This document shows, one piece after another, positions 23,534-33,947 of a stretch of DNA of 64,000 nucleotides (the first letter of the stretch is position 1; every line of letters begins with the position of its first letter). The stretch is from the NCBI GenBank assembly GCA_037043455.1, contig JAWPHD010000286.1, forward strand, positions 1 to 64,000, written 5' to 3'. The stretch comes from Cyrtodaria siliqua (Eukaryota > Mollusca > Bivalvia > Adapedonta > Hiatellidae). The translations under genes and the position numbers were made by a program. A model generated the notes under the pieces. That model saw nothing but the letters and a program-made list of their open reading frames with translations. It was not told the origin of the DNA and ran no database searches.

Positions 23534-23589
23534 TATTTGGGGGGTGGGGGAGAGAAATTCAAAAATCGTTGTCATCTGTCAGTTTTTGA
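22095..23589 (+). pseudogene. LINE ORF2 fragment: AP endonuclease and start of RT
   Basis: The endonuclease starts with WNVRGIMSS near 22098 and runs to the SDHLPFITTL motif near 22785. The catalytic-type motifs IIVAGDFNAQI (about 22520) and IDHVLADQ (about 22700) are visible. One in-frame TAA occurs near 22366 and a frameshift near 23100. The following open stretch (23110-23530) is the charged linker preceding LINE RTs (FWKLLRKRN). The protein then runs into unrelated sequence, so no FADD-type RT motif is present. The family nicks target DNA and reverse-transcribes its own RNA. This copy cannot. Confidence 0.8.
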
Positions 23590-23725
23590 TCACCTGAGCC
23601 AAAGGCTCAGTGTGATGTTTTGGAATCACTCTTCGTCCATCGTCCGTCCGTTGTCTGTCCGTCGTCAGTCGTCGTCGTTATATTTTGCTTCTGACGACTT
23701 TTTCTCTTATTTTCAGTTAGATCAC
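23585..23725 (+). repeat. Dispersed repeat end (GTCCGTCCGT-rich)
   Basis: TGATCACCTGAGCC with the inverted GGCTCAG close by, followed by a run of CGTCCGTCCGTTGTCTGTCC. The same style of sequence opens the tandem module at 38850. It is a common type of interspersed repeat end in molluscs (from memory, not checked). Confidence 0.5.
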
Positions 23726-24954
23726 TAAATAACTGTCTTTGAACAGTAAATTAAATGAAGCCAAATACTCCACATGGATCCGTTTCCCTTTTTTGAAATC
23801 TTCAAAGGTTCAGAATGCGCAGTATTGTCCCCGTTATGCCAAGTGCCATGTGGTTTAAACTTCAACATCATGTTGTTCCTTGTGGTTGTGGTTGGCATGT
23901 CACATTCATTTACATCGCGAAGAACTGCATGACCTTCTTTCTTTGTTATGTTCTGCGGATGAGACAACCTTGGAAATCGTGTGTGGGAAAAAATTACCAG
24001 GATAGATTTAATATGACCAAAATTCTCAGTTCACCGATGTACATAAGGTATAATTTTTCATATATTTACAAGTACTATATACTTTTCCTGTTTATAGTTT
24101 TAAAAAGCCGTTTAAAATCTAAAACATGCAACACGTTTAATAATACGGGTCTAAACATTGACTCTAGCTCTTTTTTGTGAAGGTGCTTTACATTTCTTTT
24201 GCAACACCTTAACAGATCAAGATCAATACTCTACAAAATATCGTCAATACCAATACAATGTAGCACTGTAAAATATACACCAAATATATATACCTAAGCA
24301 TTGACCTTATCTCCGGATCATTGACTCTAACTCTTACCCAAAATTGACAGTTTTGCTATACACTGTTTCTCTTAACACTCACCCTTCTCATAGGAGTAAC
24401 ACGACAACAACACATACGTTATAAATGTATATTTATTATTTTTTGGTATAAGCCATTGGACGACCGACAGACTGACCTTATTAACATTTAATAACAAACA
24501 CTTCACCATCAACTTATAATACGATGCATAAGAAACTACACCTATAACATATATCAATCTCATCACAGGCTTGCGCCAGTCTATTATTTGCACATGAAAT
24601 ATATGCCAAATTGAACCCAGATCGCTTGCTCGTACTATACAGTACAATATAACTTCCCGAAGACTGAATAAGTACGATTTTGTATCTACTATTATAGCAA
24701 AAAACCAGTCCAGTATTCTCCCTATAGTACACTTTTCTTTGACTGAATTACTTTCAGTGGTGTACACCAATCACGTCGTACTTTAAATAGAGCACCATCA
24801 ATGTGATACCGAACTGTCCGCGAAAAACTCACGTATGGGAAGCATTTGTAATGCATATTTAGAGCTAGCAATTCTGCACACTATCAACACGTATCTGTGG
24901 TGTAGTAGTTACCATCAATGCTTGAATATAGATTACACTATTGTGGTCATTGTT
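23726..24954. other. No recognisable gene
   Basis: Several 60- to 132-codon frames occur on both strands, but they overlap each other and show no domain. AT-rich intergenic DNA. Confidence 0.5.
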
Positions 24955-25500
24955 GGTCTTCGAGTCACTGAGTACTTACTTTGTGGTTTTCTATGCGTTT
25001 GTTTATTTAAGAAATAGAACATCATTTACGGTGAATTATCGTGTAATATATCACGGTTTGGAGTTCGTGAAATTATTGTTTACAATTGAACGACAAACCG
25101 TGATATATTATAAGATAATTAACCGTAAACGATGTCTATTTCTATTCTAATACCCCTAAAATGTGAAAATAACGCTCACATCTGATGCTTTGATTACTCT
25201 CCTAACGTTTCAAACGTTACAGTGATATCTTTCGCATTTCGTTGAATATAACGAGATATTTTTAAGTAAACTATATAGTGCGGTTGTATTAGAATTATAT
25301 TTATAAATACATAATCATCTCTGTGCTTTACTAATATCGCATATTGATGCAGCCTAGTTTGATCATAGTGAGTTTTGGTGCTCCCTATTTCGTGGTTTAA
25401 AACCCCAACTGTTTTTGCCACTTACCGTTCCAAGGCGGTGCTTCTGTTGTCAACCCTTTCATGTTTTGTTTTTTTGTCACATACTTTGCATATGTTTATA
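24955..25500 (+). mobile_element. Diverged Penelope-family 3' region, split by a hairpin
   Basis: Shares CACTGAGTACTTACTTTGTGG, CATATTGATGCAGCC, GGTTTAAAACCCC and CTTACCGTTCCAAGGCGGT with the 3' regions of the copies at 47948-49277 and 50054-51036, in the same order. About 0.28 kb of foreign sequence, including the hairpin at 25011-25142, interrupts it. Confidence 0.7.
25011..25142. repeat. Hairpin element (MITE-like)
   Basis: Arms of about 49 bp (25011-25060 and 25094-25142) are inverted copies with a few mismatches. They contain TTTACGGT, AATTATC and ATATATCACGGTTTG, around a 33-bp loop. It interrupts a Penelope-family copy, so it inserted later. Confidence 0.75.
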
Positions 25501-25584
25501 ATAGAATGCGTGCCTTTGGTTGACTGTGTTCTGTGACTGCTACATTATACATAGTACCTGTAGTTTTAAACGCCCAGGAGTATA

Positions 25585-25742
25585 TTGTGCCTCTGAGCGG
25601 TAGCCCTATTGTCGACATTTCTATATTTGTGATGTCATACACTTTATCTTTTATTCATCTTTGTAATTGTTGTTTGTTTCTATGTGTATTTGGTTGGGTG
25701 TGGTCCTTGAACGCTACATTTCCTGTTCCACTTTTATACCTT
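25585..25742 (+). mobile_element. Penelope-family 3' end, 5'-truncated
   Basis: Begins at GAGCGGTAGCCCTATTGTC and runs through TGTGATGTC, GTTTGTTTCTATGTG, GGTCCTTGAACGCTACATTT and CCTGTTCCACTTTTATA, the conserved 3' terminus. Diverged relative to younger copies. Confidence 0.7.
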
Positions 25743-25759
25743 CTTTTATATACCGACCT

Positions 25760-26860
25760 TTTTTTACGTCAACATGTACTTACTTCACCAGTGACTCATT
25801 CATATTTATGAGTATTACTGATAAAATGTGCAGCTCTAGTGAAATATTTATACAATAATTGTTATTGTAAATGGCTAACGAAGGGTTTAACTATGCGCAA
25901 GAAACTGTTTATGTAATTTGAAAAAGAAAAAAAAGAAAAAAAAAACAACATATTTTCGGGACTGCTCCTGCGTGTCCTAAGAGGTGACAATAGTAAGAGC
26001 ATTCAGCAGAATGTACTGCAATTCTGCAAGTGTGTTGATTTAAGGTCCAATCTACATGATTTGATCTGAATACAAAATGGGGTATGAGTCAGGAATGCTA
26101 GTTTTGGTGTCAGACTGGTCAGAGAGTACTTCAGGGTCGTAGGATGCTAAAATAGTTCCATCGGAAAGTCAAAAGTTTTCTGTCTGCATATGTCTTTCCC
26201 AAGATTGATTTTCGTTTCCCGGTTAAAAGTACCCAATATTAAAGTGTCATGTTTGTTTTTCACGACCATGTCTTCGGAGAGCATGAACACAGATTAGGTA
26301 GAGATGCGGGGTAGACATGAGTTTATTTCAAAAATGCAAAGTTTCAATGAATTATAAACTGATGAAAACCTGAATCAGTGATTTGTTCTGGATATGGAAG
26401 GTTTATGAGCCAAATGTGTGCTATTTAAGTGAACGCATGTTGTGGAAATGGTGACTGATTTAAAAAACGAGTTTACTTTGCATTGTGTTTCAATCGGATG
26501 GACTGCAGGAGTCTGACACCATTCTTGTAGAAATAACTACATATTAATGGCAGGCAATAAGCATACTGTTCTTAAGGTTCGCATGACTAGTTAAATGCAT
26601 ATTATGCAATTTCCATATATATTGGGAGAAAATGCAACAAACTAATGTCTATAAATTGTAATCTGACATTTATTACATATTCTCTTTCCGTCATTATAGC
26701 ATATACATAAATTCATACAGATAATTATGCAAACAATTTCAATGCAATAAATCTACTCCTTTACAGAAGTGGAACAAAGACTTTCATTTCAAACGCTATT
26801 AGTGTATCTTACAAAACCAAAAACCCAAGAGAGACGCCATCGTTCTGTTGCACATATTAA
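25760..26860. other. No recognisable gene
   Basis: AT-rich DNA with an A-rich run near 25921-25948. No supported coding or repeat structure. Confidence 0.5.
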
Positions 26861-26865
26861 ATGCA

Positions 26866-27045
26866 GATATAAAAGTCGAACAGGAAATGTACGTAGCATT
26901 CAAGGACCACAGTCAACCTCAAACACGCACAGAAAAACAAACAATAGTTACAGAGCTGAAAAAATGCAAGATATGACATCATAAACATAAACGGGTTGAC
27001 AATAGGGCTACCACCTTGGAACGGTCAGTGGCTAAAAGATAACCT
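26866..27045 (-). mobile_element. Penelope-family 3' end, 5'-truncated
   Basis: Inverse copy of the family terminus (GATATAAAAGTCGAACAGG, then GTAGCATTCAAGGACCACAG, GGGTTGACAATAGGGCTACC, GGAACGGTCAGTGGC). It belongs to the GTCGAACAGG-type subgroup rather than the GATCGGACAGG subgroup. Confidence 0.75.
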
Positions 27046-27629
27046 AAGCAAACCGTATACATGCAAGGAGTTTACATAGTATTACACACATTAAAATTTA
27101 TCTCATTTCTCAAAGGATTTTGGAGTTACCTTCGAAGAAAAAAGTACTATGATCTTGAACATACAACCAAATGCTGTGTGTGAGTCTATCATATAGAGAT
27201 ACTGCATGCATATATAGGTTACATCGTTATCTGACGTGGTTCAGACAGACATTATAGTTTTGCTTAATAGTAACTGTACATGCTTTGATGTTGCCCATAG
27301 TCAGTTTCGCCTAACATCCTACCTTTAATTCTAAAGTGGTGAAACATCAGAAGCCGTTTACTAAAGTTTTTATGCAAAGAAGCTGACATTCCTTTATTTT
27401 GCCATGATCAATGTCAATAACTATGTAATGCACACATGGTATTTGTTTACTGAAAACGTTTTAAGAAAAATGTTCAATCAAAATTGTTGAAAGCAGAAGC
27501 CGTTGACGGAAGTTAACGTGTAAACAAGGTACAATTTCATTGTTTTGGCTCAATCAAGGGCACAATTGTGTACTGCATTCGTCAATATTTTCATTATTCA
27601 AGTTGTTTGAAATATCATTAAAACAAGTA

Positions 27630-27705
27630 GATATAAAAGTCGAACAAGAAATGTAACATTCAAAGACCACAATCAACCAAACACACGTACAAACACATGT
27701 ATTTA
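27630..27705 (-). mobile_element. Penelope-family 3' end, very short
   Basis: AGATATAAAAGTCGAACAAG, ATTCAAAGACCACAATCAAC and CAAACACACGTACAAACAC match the last 70-80 bases of the family in reverse orientation. Confidence 0.65.
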
Positions 27706-27854
27706 AGGCACATGTATCTATGTTATTCAATCCCTATGGGATGAAAATATAAGAATATTTATTGAATGTACGGAGAGACGTCCTACGGTCGCCACACGGC
27801 ACAAACAAACAACGTTATTGTGACTATCAAAGTAGCCATAACAAGAAATAAATT

Positions 27855-28480
27855 TTGTGCACGACACGTCGTTTGGTTGTGGTGAGCACTTGTGCCAAGT
27901 TATTTGAAAATCCGTCCAGGCATGCACAAGTTATTGGCCGCACACGATTTGACATTTGACCTCTAAGTGTGACCTTGACCTTGGGGCCACAGACCTGGAT
28001 TTTGTGCTCGACACATCGTCTTGTTGTGAAGAGCACTTGTGCCAAGTTATTTGAAAATCCGTCCATGAATGCCAGAGTTATTGATCGGACACAATTTGGC
28101 TTTTGACCTCCAAGTGTGACCTTGACATTGAAGACGTTGTGCACGCGACACATCGTCTTGTTATGATGATCAGTTGTGCCAAGTTATTTAAAAATCCCTG
28201 CAGTGGTTGTGACGTTACGGTCCGGACACGAAATTGCGTACCTGTTTTTGACCTATAAACTTCAAGTGTAACCTTTACCTTTGAGCTACGGATCTGGGTT
28301 TTGCGCGCGACACATCGTCTTGTTATGGTGATCACTTGTGCCAAGTTATTAAAAAATCCCTGCAGGGGTTGTGACGTTACGGTCCGAACACGAACTGCGG
28401 AATGACAGAATCCGCACAGACAGAATCCGGACAGAGAGATGGACGGTGCGATTACTATATGCCCGCGAAATTTTCGGGGG
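27855..28480 (+). repeat. Tandem module, about 150-bp units, four copies
   Basis: Each unit carries CGACACATCGTCTTGTTGTG, CACTTGTGCCAAGTTATTTG, AAAATCCGTCCA and TTTGACCTCCAAGTGTGACC. Starts near 27857, 28008, 28145 and 28307. It ends in ACAGAATCCGGACAGAGAGA and CGAAATTTTCGGGGGCATAA, a terminus typical of a dispersed mollusc repeat. The minus-strand frames here are artefacts of the repetition. Confidence 0.8.
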
Positions 28481-28492
28481 CATAAAAATCGA

Positions 28493-28550
28493 TCATAAAA
28501 TGTAGCATTCGAAGACCCCAGTCAAGCAAATACTCGTACAAATAAAAGCT
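28493..28550 (-). mobile_element. Penelope-family 3' end, very short
   Basis: ATAAAATGTAGCATTCGAAG, CCCCAGTCAAGCAAA and CTCGTACAAATAAAAGC match the diverged terminus in reverse orientation. It immediately follows the 150-bp tandem module. Confidence 0.5.
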
Positions 28551-28730
28551 TGTGGAAATCAGAGGCCGCGTTTTTAAATTACTTTGTAAAAATACTGTAT
28601 TTTGAAATAATTACGGGCAATAAATATGAAACGCATGTGTTAATTTTGGTCAGTTTCGAATGTATTTGAGATATAATTAAAACAAACTATACACAAATAA
28701 GGCGTTTTCTGAAGTTAACATGTTCTAATA

Positions 28731-28805
28731 ACAGTTAGGCCAGTAGTAAGAGCACTGGGCCCACAAGCGCCCACAAGCGGAAGGTCATGGATTCAAACAC
28801 CGTCG
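28731..28805 (+). repeat. Probable tRNA-derived SINE head
   Basis: TAGGCCAGTAGTAAGAGCAC resembles a polymerase III A box region and GGTCATGGATTCAAAC a B box, about 45 bases apart. A ten-base word CCCACAAGCG is duplicated between them. It is too degenerate to be a tRNA gene. Confidence 0.4.
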
Positions 28806-29134
28806 GATGCTGGTCTCTCGGTATCAAGTTTCATTTTATCATTGCTTATCTTCATACCCACTGGGCAAAAAATCTACCTTCTCGGCACTCAGAAATATAC
28901 AGTGTTTTTTTCTGCAGTAAGTATGTCAGAACAGTAGGAGGGACAACAGCAGAGCTGGTGGAAGATGGAGTGAGGAGAAGTAAAAGAAAGGAACAGATAA
29001 AAAAATCCATATTTTATTGAAAGCAACTTTGAAACAAATTTGGTGAATATCGGGCACACTTTACTTATTTCGGAAACTAGACTAAAGCAAGTATATAGCA
29101 AATAGTATAAACGTGGAAGAGGAAATGTAGCGAT

Positions 29135-29631
29135 GACAGATTGTGGACCCTTGATGCGTCTACCTAAATCATTATAGGAGGGTAGCGTGTGATGTATCCT
29201 TAACGGTTTGGTCTCTTGTTGACCTGGCTTCTGCCAAATCATTGAGTACTTACTTTGTGGTTGTCTATGCTTTTGTTTTTTATATTATATATACGTGATC
29301 ATTTATGTGTTTTACTTATATTGCCTATTAATGCTGCCTTGGTTGTTAGAGATTATAACCTGGCGGGGATATCTTTATTTACACTGTCCCGTTTAATGGG
29401 ATGACAATAGTGTAAGAGTGAGGTTTGGTGCACCCTAGAACAGTGGTTTAAACCCCCAACAGCTTTTTTACCACTGACCGTTCTAAGGCGGTAACCCTAT
29501 TGTCAACCATTTTGTGTTTTTGATGTATTATCTTGCCTTTTATTCATCTTTAAAGTCATTATTTGTTTCTGTGTGTGTTTGTGGTTGATTGTCGTCCTTG
29601 AATGCTACTTTTCCTGTTCGATTTTTATATC
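29135..29631 (+). mobile_element. Penelope-family 3' region, 5'-truncated
   Basis: Starts inside the end of the coding region (TGTGGACCCTTGATGCGTCT) and continues through CATTGAGTACTTACTTTGTGG, TTTACACTGTCCCGTTTAA, CACTGACCGTTCTAAGGCGG and CCTGTTCGATTTTTATAT. A tiny reversed terminus (29099-29134) abuts its 5' side, and another reversed copy follows its 3' side. Confidence 0.8.
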
Positions 29632-29639
29632 TAATTGCA

Positions 29640-29860
29640 CAGAATACAGTCAACCAAAAGCACGCACAAAAACAAAAACTATTACAATGTAACAAGAAGC
29701 AAGGCATGTGGCATCACAAAACAAACGGGTTGACAATAGGGGTACCGTCTTGGAAGGTCGCTGGGCTTTAAACCAGGTTCTAGGGTGCACTAAACTTCGC
29801 TCTTACTGTATTATTATCCTAAACAGGAAATAAAGAAATAAAGAAATTCACACCAGGCTA
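29640..29860 (-). mobile_element. Penelope-family 3' region, 5'-truncated
   Basis: Reverse copy beginning near ACAGTCAACCAAAAGCACGC and running through CGGGTTGACAATAGGGGTAC and GGTTCTAGGGTGCACTAAAC to AATAAAGAAATTCACACCAGG. It is tail to tail with the plus-strand copy at 29135-29631, only about 9 bp apart. Confidence 0.75.
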
Positions 29861-30079
29861 CATTTTTCATTTGTTGATTAAAAAAATCCTAATAGATTAC
29901 CAGGACCGCACTATTATTAACCAGGAACTGTTAACCCACTTTTAGGTAACAGAGGGAGCAAAGCTTTATGAATATCAATACTTCCACATTGTGTACTTTT
30001 AACAAATTGAGTTTTAGTACTACCACAAGATGCGCAAGTTGCTTTCAACATTCTTCTACCATTATTTTTTGCTAGAATA

Positions 30080-31068
30080 CGAGGGGCATTCAATAAGTTC
30101 TGCCACTAACCCGTTTTAACAATTATGTGCTCGTTGTGAGTTTGGTAACAAATAAAAGGGGTTTCAATACCATTCCATTGATGGTAAAATGAATGCTGTA
30201 TCGTTTTTGTGACGAAAGTTATGGAACATTTAATAGATATCACTTATACATACTGAGGCATTTTCGTCCTGATTTATTTCAGGTATGTTAATTGTTACTT
30301 TTTTAAATGCCTGTTTCTCTTGAAGGACTTGTCGAAGACATTTGAAATGTCTCATACATTACCAGTTATATCTGTGCATTACAAGATTCAGAATTTAAGC
30401 ATAGTAGATGAAAAGGCTTTGTCTTAGAAATTAACATTTTAAGGTAACGTGTAAAATTAATGTAATGATAAATGGACATTAAATGGAAGGGCAGTCTTCT
30501 GAAATAGCGTTTTTGGATGATCAATATTTTCACTAAACATTGTACACATTCTACAATAATGTGTTTAATATGAAATTTAAACACTGAAGGACTAGGATTT
30601 GTAAAAAAAATATGAAAAAATATTAATACTATGAGAATAATTACCACATTTAAAAGATATTATAACATTTCCTTAAACAAAATGAAGAAAATCAGTGTTA
30701 TTTCTGCTAAAATTAAGGGATATGCATTCACTCATATCTGGTTTGCAGCAAGACCTTTCCGAATTCTCTACAATCATTTTCATGGATTATGGGCGATTAA
30801 CAACAGATGGCGTACAAGAAAATTTAACATAGAATTATTCAAATAATTTTACAACGTTTTGTAACAAGGACATTTTCAGAGATGCCAGTATCCAAAAGGT
30901 GTGGTAGGGGGAGGTAATTCAGGGTATAAATCACCGGACATTTTTCATTTTTGTTGTAGAATTTAAGAGAGCGAATCCAGTAGTACTATAAATACACTAC
31001 TTAATCTCAGTGTAATATCCAGTTCAAAGGATATATGTCTAGTGCCAGAACTTTTTGAAGCACCCTCG
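30080..31068. mobile_element. Mariner-type non-autonomous element
   Basis: Inverted termini of about 28 bp: CGAGGGGCATTCAATAAGTT on the left and, inverted, CGAGGGTGCTTCAAAAAGTT on the right, each followed by CTG(C/G)CAC. TA dinucleotides flank both ends (30078-30079, 31069-31070). These are the tips and target site of mariner-family elements. At 989 bp it is shorter than the usual 1.3 kb. The internal frames (30366-30647 minus, 30631-30846 plus) show no D,D34D transposase motifs. Confidence 0.8.
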
Positions 31069-31138
31069 TATACTGAGGATTGACATTTTCAGTCATCATC
31101 TTTTCTTTAACACAGTAACTCATATATAATATGATAGA

Positions 31139-31462
31139 CTAAACTCTGTTTACAAAATATGATTTTATAATGTTTTCATTTCCCATAGGTTTGTAAGGTT
31201 TTAACATTTTATACAGAATATCGTACACACTGTTTCCTTCTTGCAACTTGTTAATGAAGAATGAAAAGAAATATTCGCACAAGACACTTGTTTTATCTTG
31301 ATACTGAATTGTGTTATATTTTGTGTCGCGTATGTATGTTAAAACTTTTTTTGGTGGATTTAGGCCAAACGGATCAAAATAATACTCATTGCAGTAACAA
31401 GTCCAGTGTGTACCAGGTCCAGTATAATCATCAAGATTAATAATACCGCATTCTTGTTTATT
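31139..31462 (-). pseudogene. Polinton/adintovirus-type cysteine protease fragment
   Basis: An open minus-strand stretch of about 107 codons with no visible start, ending in TAG at 31139-31141. It holds motifs of the adenain-like maturation protease: GPGTHW with the catalytic His, YFDPFG with the acidic residue, a QYQ Gln and SVLCEYF with the catalytic Cys. The usual residue after that Cys is Gly, here Glu, which may mark decay. In Polintons and adintoviruses this enzyme processes capsid proteins. The N-terminal part is missing. The mariner-type element ends 70 bp away. Confidence 0.75.
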
Positions 31463-31581
31463 TTATTGTTTTGTCGGTAATTTGTTCTTGCTAAACACTC
31501 CCCTGAATTTCTGTATACCTAACTGCCTGCCTAACCCACTTTATTTATGCCTAAGTTAGAGATAGGCTCGTTTTTTGAAAA

Positions 31582-31797
31582 TTAACTTTTTTTTACGAAT
31601 GGGATACTTCTATATGGTCTAATTTGCGAGTCTACTTGTAAACCATTTCCACGATCAACTCTCAATCCTTTTCCCTTTCTGCCTACTCGTAAACCTTTTC
31701 CCGTGAAACCACTAATAAGAGATCCAATCAAAGGAATTCCTAGTGATGCAATCAGTCCAAGAACCCGCAGTCTTGTTGTTGATGCCTTGTCAGTTTA
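31582..31797 (-). pseudogene. Small basic Gly/Lys-rich Polinton protein (pX-like)
   Basis: The minus strand has an open stretch of about 70 codons ending at TAA 31582-31584. A hydrophobic segment (LGLIASLGIPLIGSLISG) is followed by repeated GKGLRV / GNGLQVD motifs. Short proteins with a hydrophobic helix and GKGL repeats are found next to the protease in Polinton/adintovirus genomes, where a pX-like core role has been suggested. It is upstream of and on the same strand as the protease remnant. A frame break precedes residue 1. Confidence 0.55.
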
Positions 31798-31799
31798 AT

Positions 31800-32580
31800 A
31801 GGGCAGCAACCTTTTGACTTTTTAATCTTTTTTCTTTCTGATGGTGTTTACAGACTAGTAAATTTAGACTAAAAGTAAAGTAACTGATTACAAATAACTA
31901 TCACCCTGTGTGGTTGCTGGGGTAGAATACAACCACTGCAAATTGTGCTTAAGCCATATGGGATCCCTCCAAACCCCCACGTCATATTCATTTTGGCATT
32001 TGTTATCATACTCATTCAAGGTTTTTATCATGACACCGCGTATGGAAACGTTGCTTCATTGTAAATGAAGTGTCTACTATAGAATACACAGAAACTCTAC
32101 GCTTCTTAGGTTATACTGTTCTAGGCCCTTTTTCCATATTTTTTTATTTTGATGTATAAAATTATACAGAATGAGTCTTGCATATTCATTCCTGTTAGGC
32201 GCTATGTAACATTTCATGTTTTGGGGCACCGCCAAACTCAGTTCAAATTGTACAAAAAAGAATTAATTCTAATAATATTAATTATATGCAGCATTTCCAC
32301 TTGAATGGATATGTGCGATCACCGTAATGTCGTATAAAATGCATTGTGGCGCAAGAAAATAACCAGGAAATATTGTATTTATGAGTTTCCAACATCCAAA
32401 AATAGAAAGTTTACCATTTTTCTCTAAACTTACTGAATATTTATGGACAAAAATGACCTAAACATAGAAATATATGCACCCATTACCTCTGTAATTTCAA
32501 CATGGCCAAATTTTGAGTTTCTACGCAAAGTATCTTCGCGTAAGTCATTTTTCATGTAGCTGAATTCCACTCCAAAAAAA
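31800..32580. other. No recognisable gene
   Basis: Upstream flank of the Polinton remnants. Short fragments on the minus strand may belong to the same element, but I cannot identify them. Confidence 0.4.
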
Positions 32581-32582
32581 AG

Positions 32583-32862
32583 AAAGATATAAATATCGGA
32601 CAGGGAAAGTAGCATTTAATGACGACAGTCAACCACATCACACAAAAACAAACACGCAAACAGACAAACGAGAACGCAAAATTAATACAAAATGCAAACG
32701 ACATCACAACACAAAAGGATTGACAAAAAGGTCAGTGGCCAAAAAGGCCACTGGAGGTTTAAACCAGGTTCTAGGGTGCACCAAACCTCACACTAACCTA
32801 TTGTTATCCCAATTAAACGGGACAGTGGAAATAAAGAAATCCCCGCCATGAAATATTCTCTA
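32583..32862 (-). mobile_element. Penelope-family 3' region, 5'-truncated
   Basis: GATATAAATATCGGACAGGG, AGTAGCATTTAATGACGACAG, AAACACGCAAACAGACAAAC, GGATTGACAAAAAGGTCAGT, GGTTCTAGGGTGCACCAAAC and GGGACAGTGGAAATAAAGAA match the family in reverse orientation. A short internal deletion removes the GGCGGTAG block. Confidence 0.82.
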
Positions 32863-32869
32863 TTCTCTA

Positions 32870-33906
32870 TGTCGGAAAATAAAACCTAATATATCCCTAA
32901 AATGCATCTCCATTTTGTTATCTGCGCATCAGTGATTTTATTTGACGATTGTAACAGAGTCATGCATGGGGGACTTAACTTATGCATCATCATTTCTCGT
33001 TAATGGGTATTTTTACTAACGCTGATATTATATTTCTATAACTGGTAGAATCTAGCCATTGAATAATACATGTATGATTTGGCCAGCAGATGAAACGGGG
33101 GTTTCATAAGTGGTTAAGTTACACTATCCTGTTATACCAGGACACAAATGATATTTGAACTTTAGTTATCTAAAGACGTAGGATGCTTTTGTTTCCTAAT
33201 TAAGTAGTGTCATTCAATTGACCAATCAAACGTTGACCAATGTATACTCATCCTATTAGTGATACTTAACTTAAGATTAAACATCCTGCAGAAACTGGAT
33301 TCGTGTAGGGGGGTTGTTAGTATATATTGGCCTGCATAAAGCGGCAGAGACACAGCCGTTACGATAGTGCTATAAAGGTAAGGCTGTCGGTTAGGATCTT
33401 GGTTCGATAAAGAACGGTTCACTGTTACGAACTTTGCTGGTGTTTACGGCAACAAGATTGTTGTTAGAGTTAGGAAGTAATTGAATCTGACTATGTTGCA
33501 GAAGTAACTGATTAACTTTGTATTTGAACTGAACTTGCTTACATCAACGATTACTTGTTAATAAAAATAATAAACTGTACGAACTTTGACACGTGTGTGT
33601 TGTGTTGTTGCACGATTGAGATGATAGAAGACCATTTTGGAATGTCACAGATTTGAATGTCATGCATTATTGTATCGCAAACGTTATCATTGGGTATCAC
33701 TTCGAAAGGTGTGCAGATTTTCTCCGACCACGACACAGATAAAGAGTTGCATTACGTGCCTTTAAGGATCTCTGTTTAAATGAAGTTGCTTAGAGACTTT
33801 GAACAGGTGTCGTAATTTGTGTTTCAATTGTATTCATGTATTGGGAGGGTTTATATTCCCAAATACGGAACCAGATTACAAGAGAGCGGTGATGTAAATA
33901 CTAAAA

Positions 33907-33947
<41 letters not shown>

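Noticed and set aside
27827..28344. Overlapping minus-strand frames of 88-108 codons as a gene
   Set aside because: They follow the 150-bp tandem units, giving repeated TRRCVARK-like strings. The repetition explains the openness.
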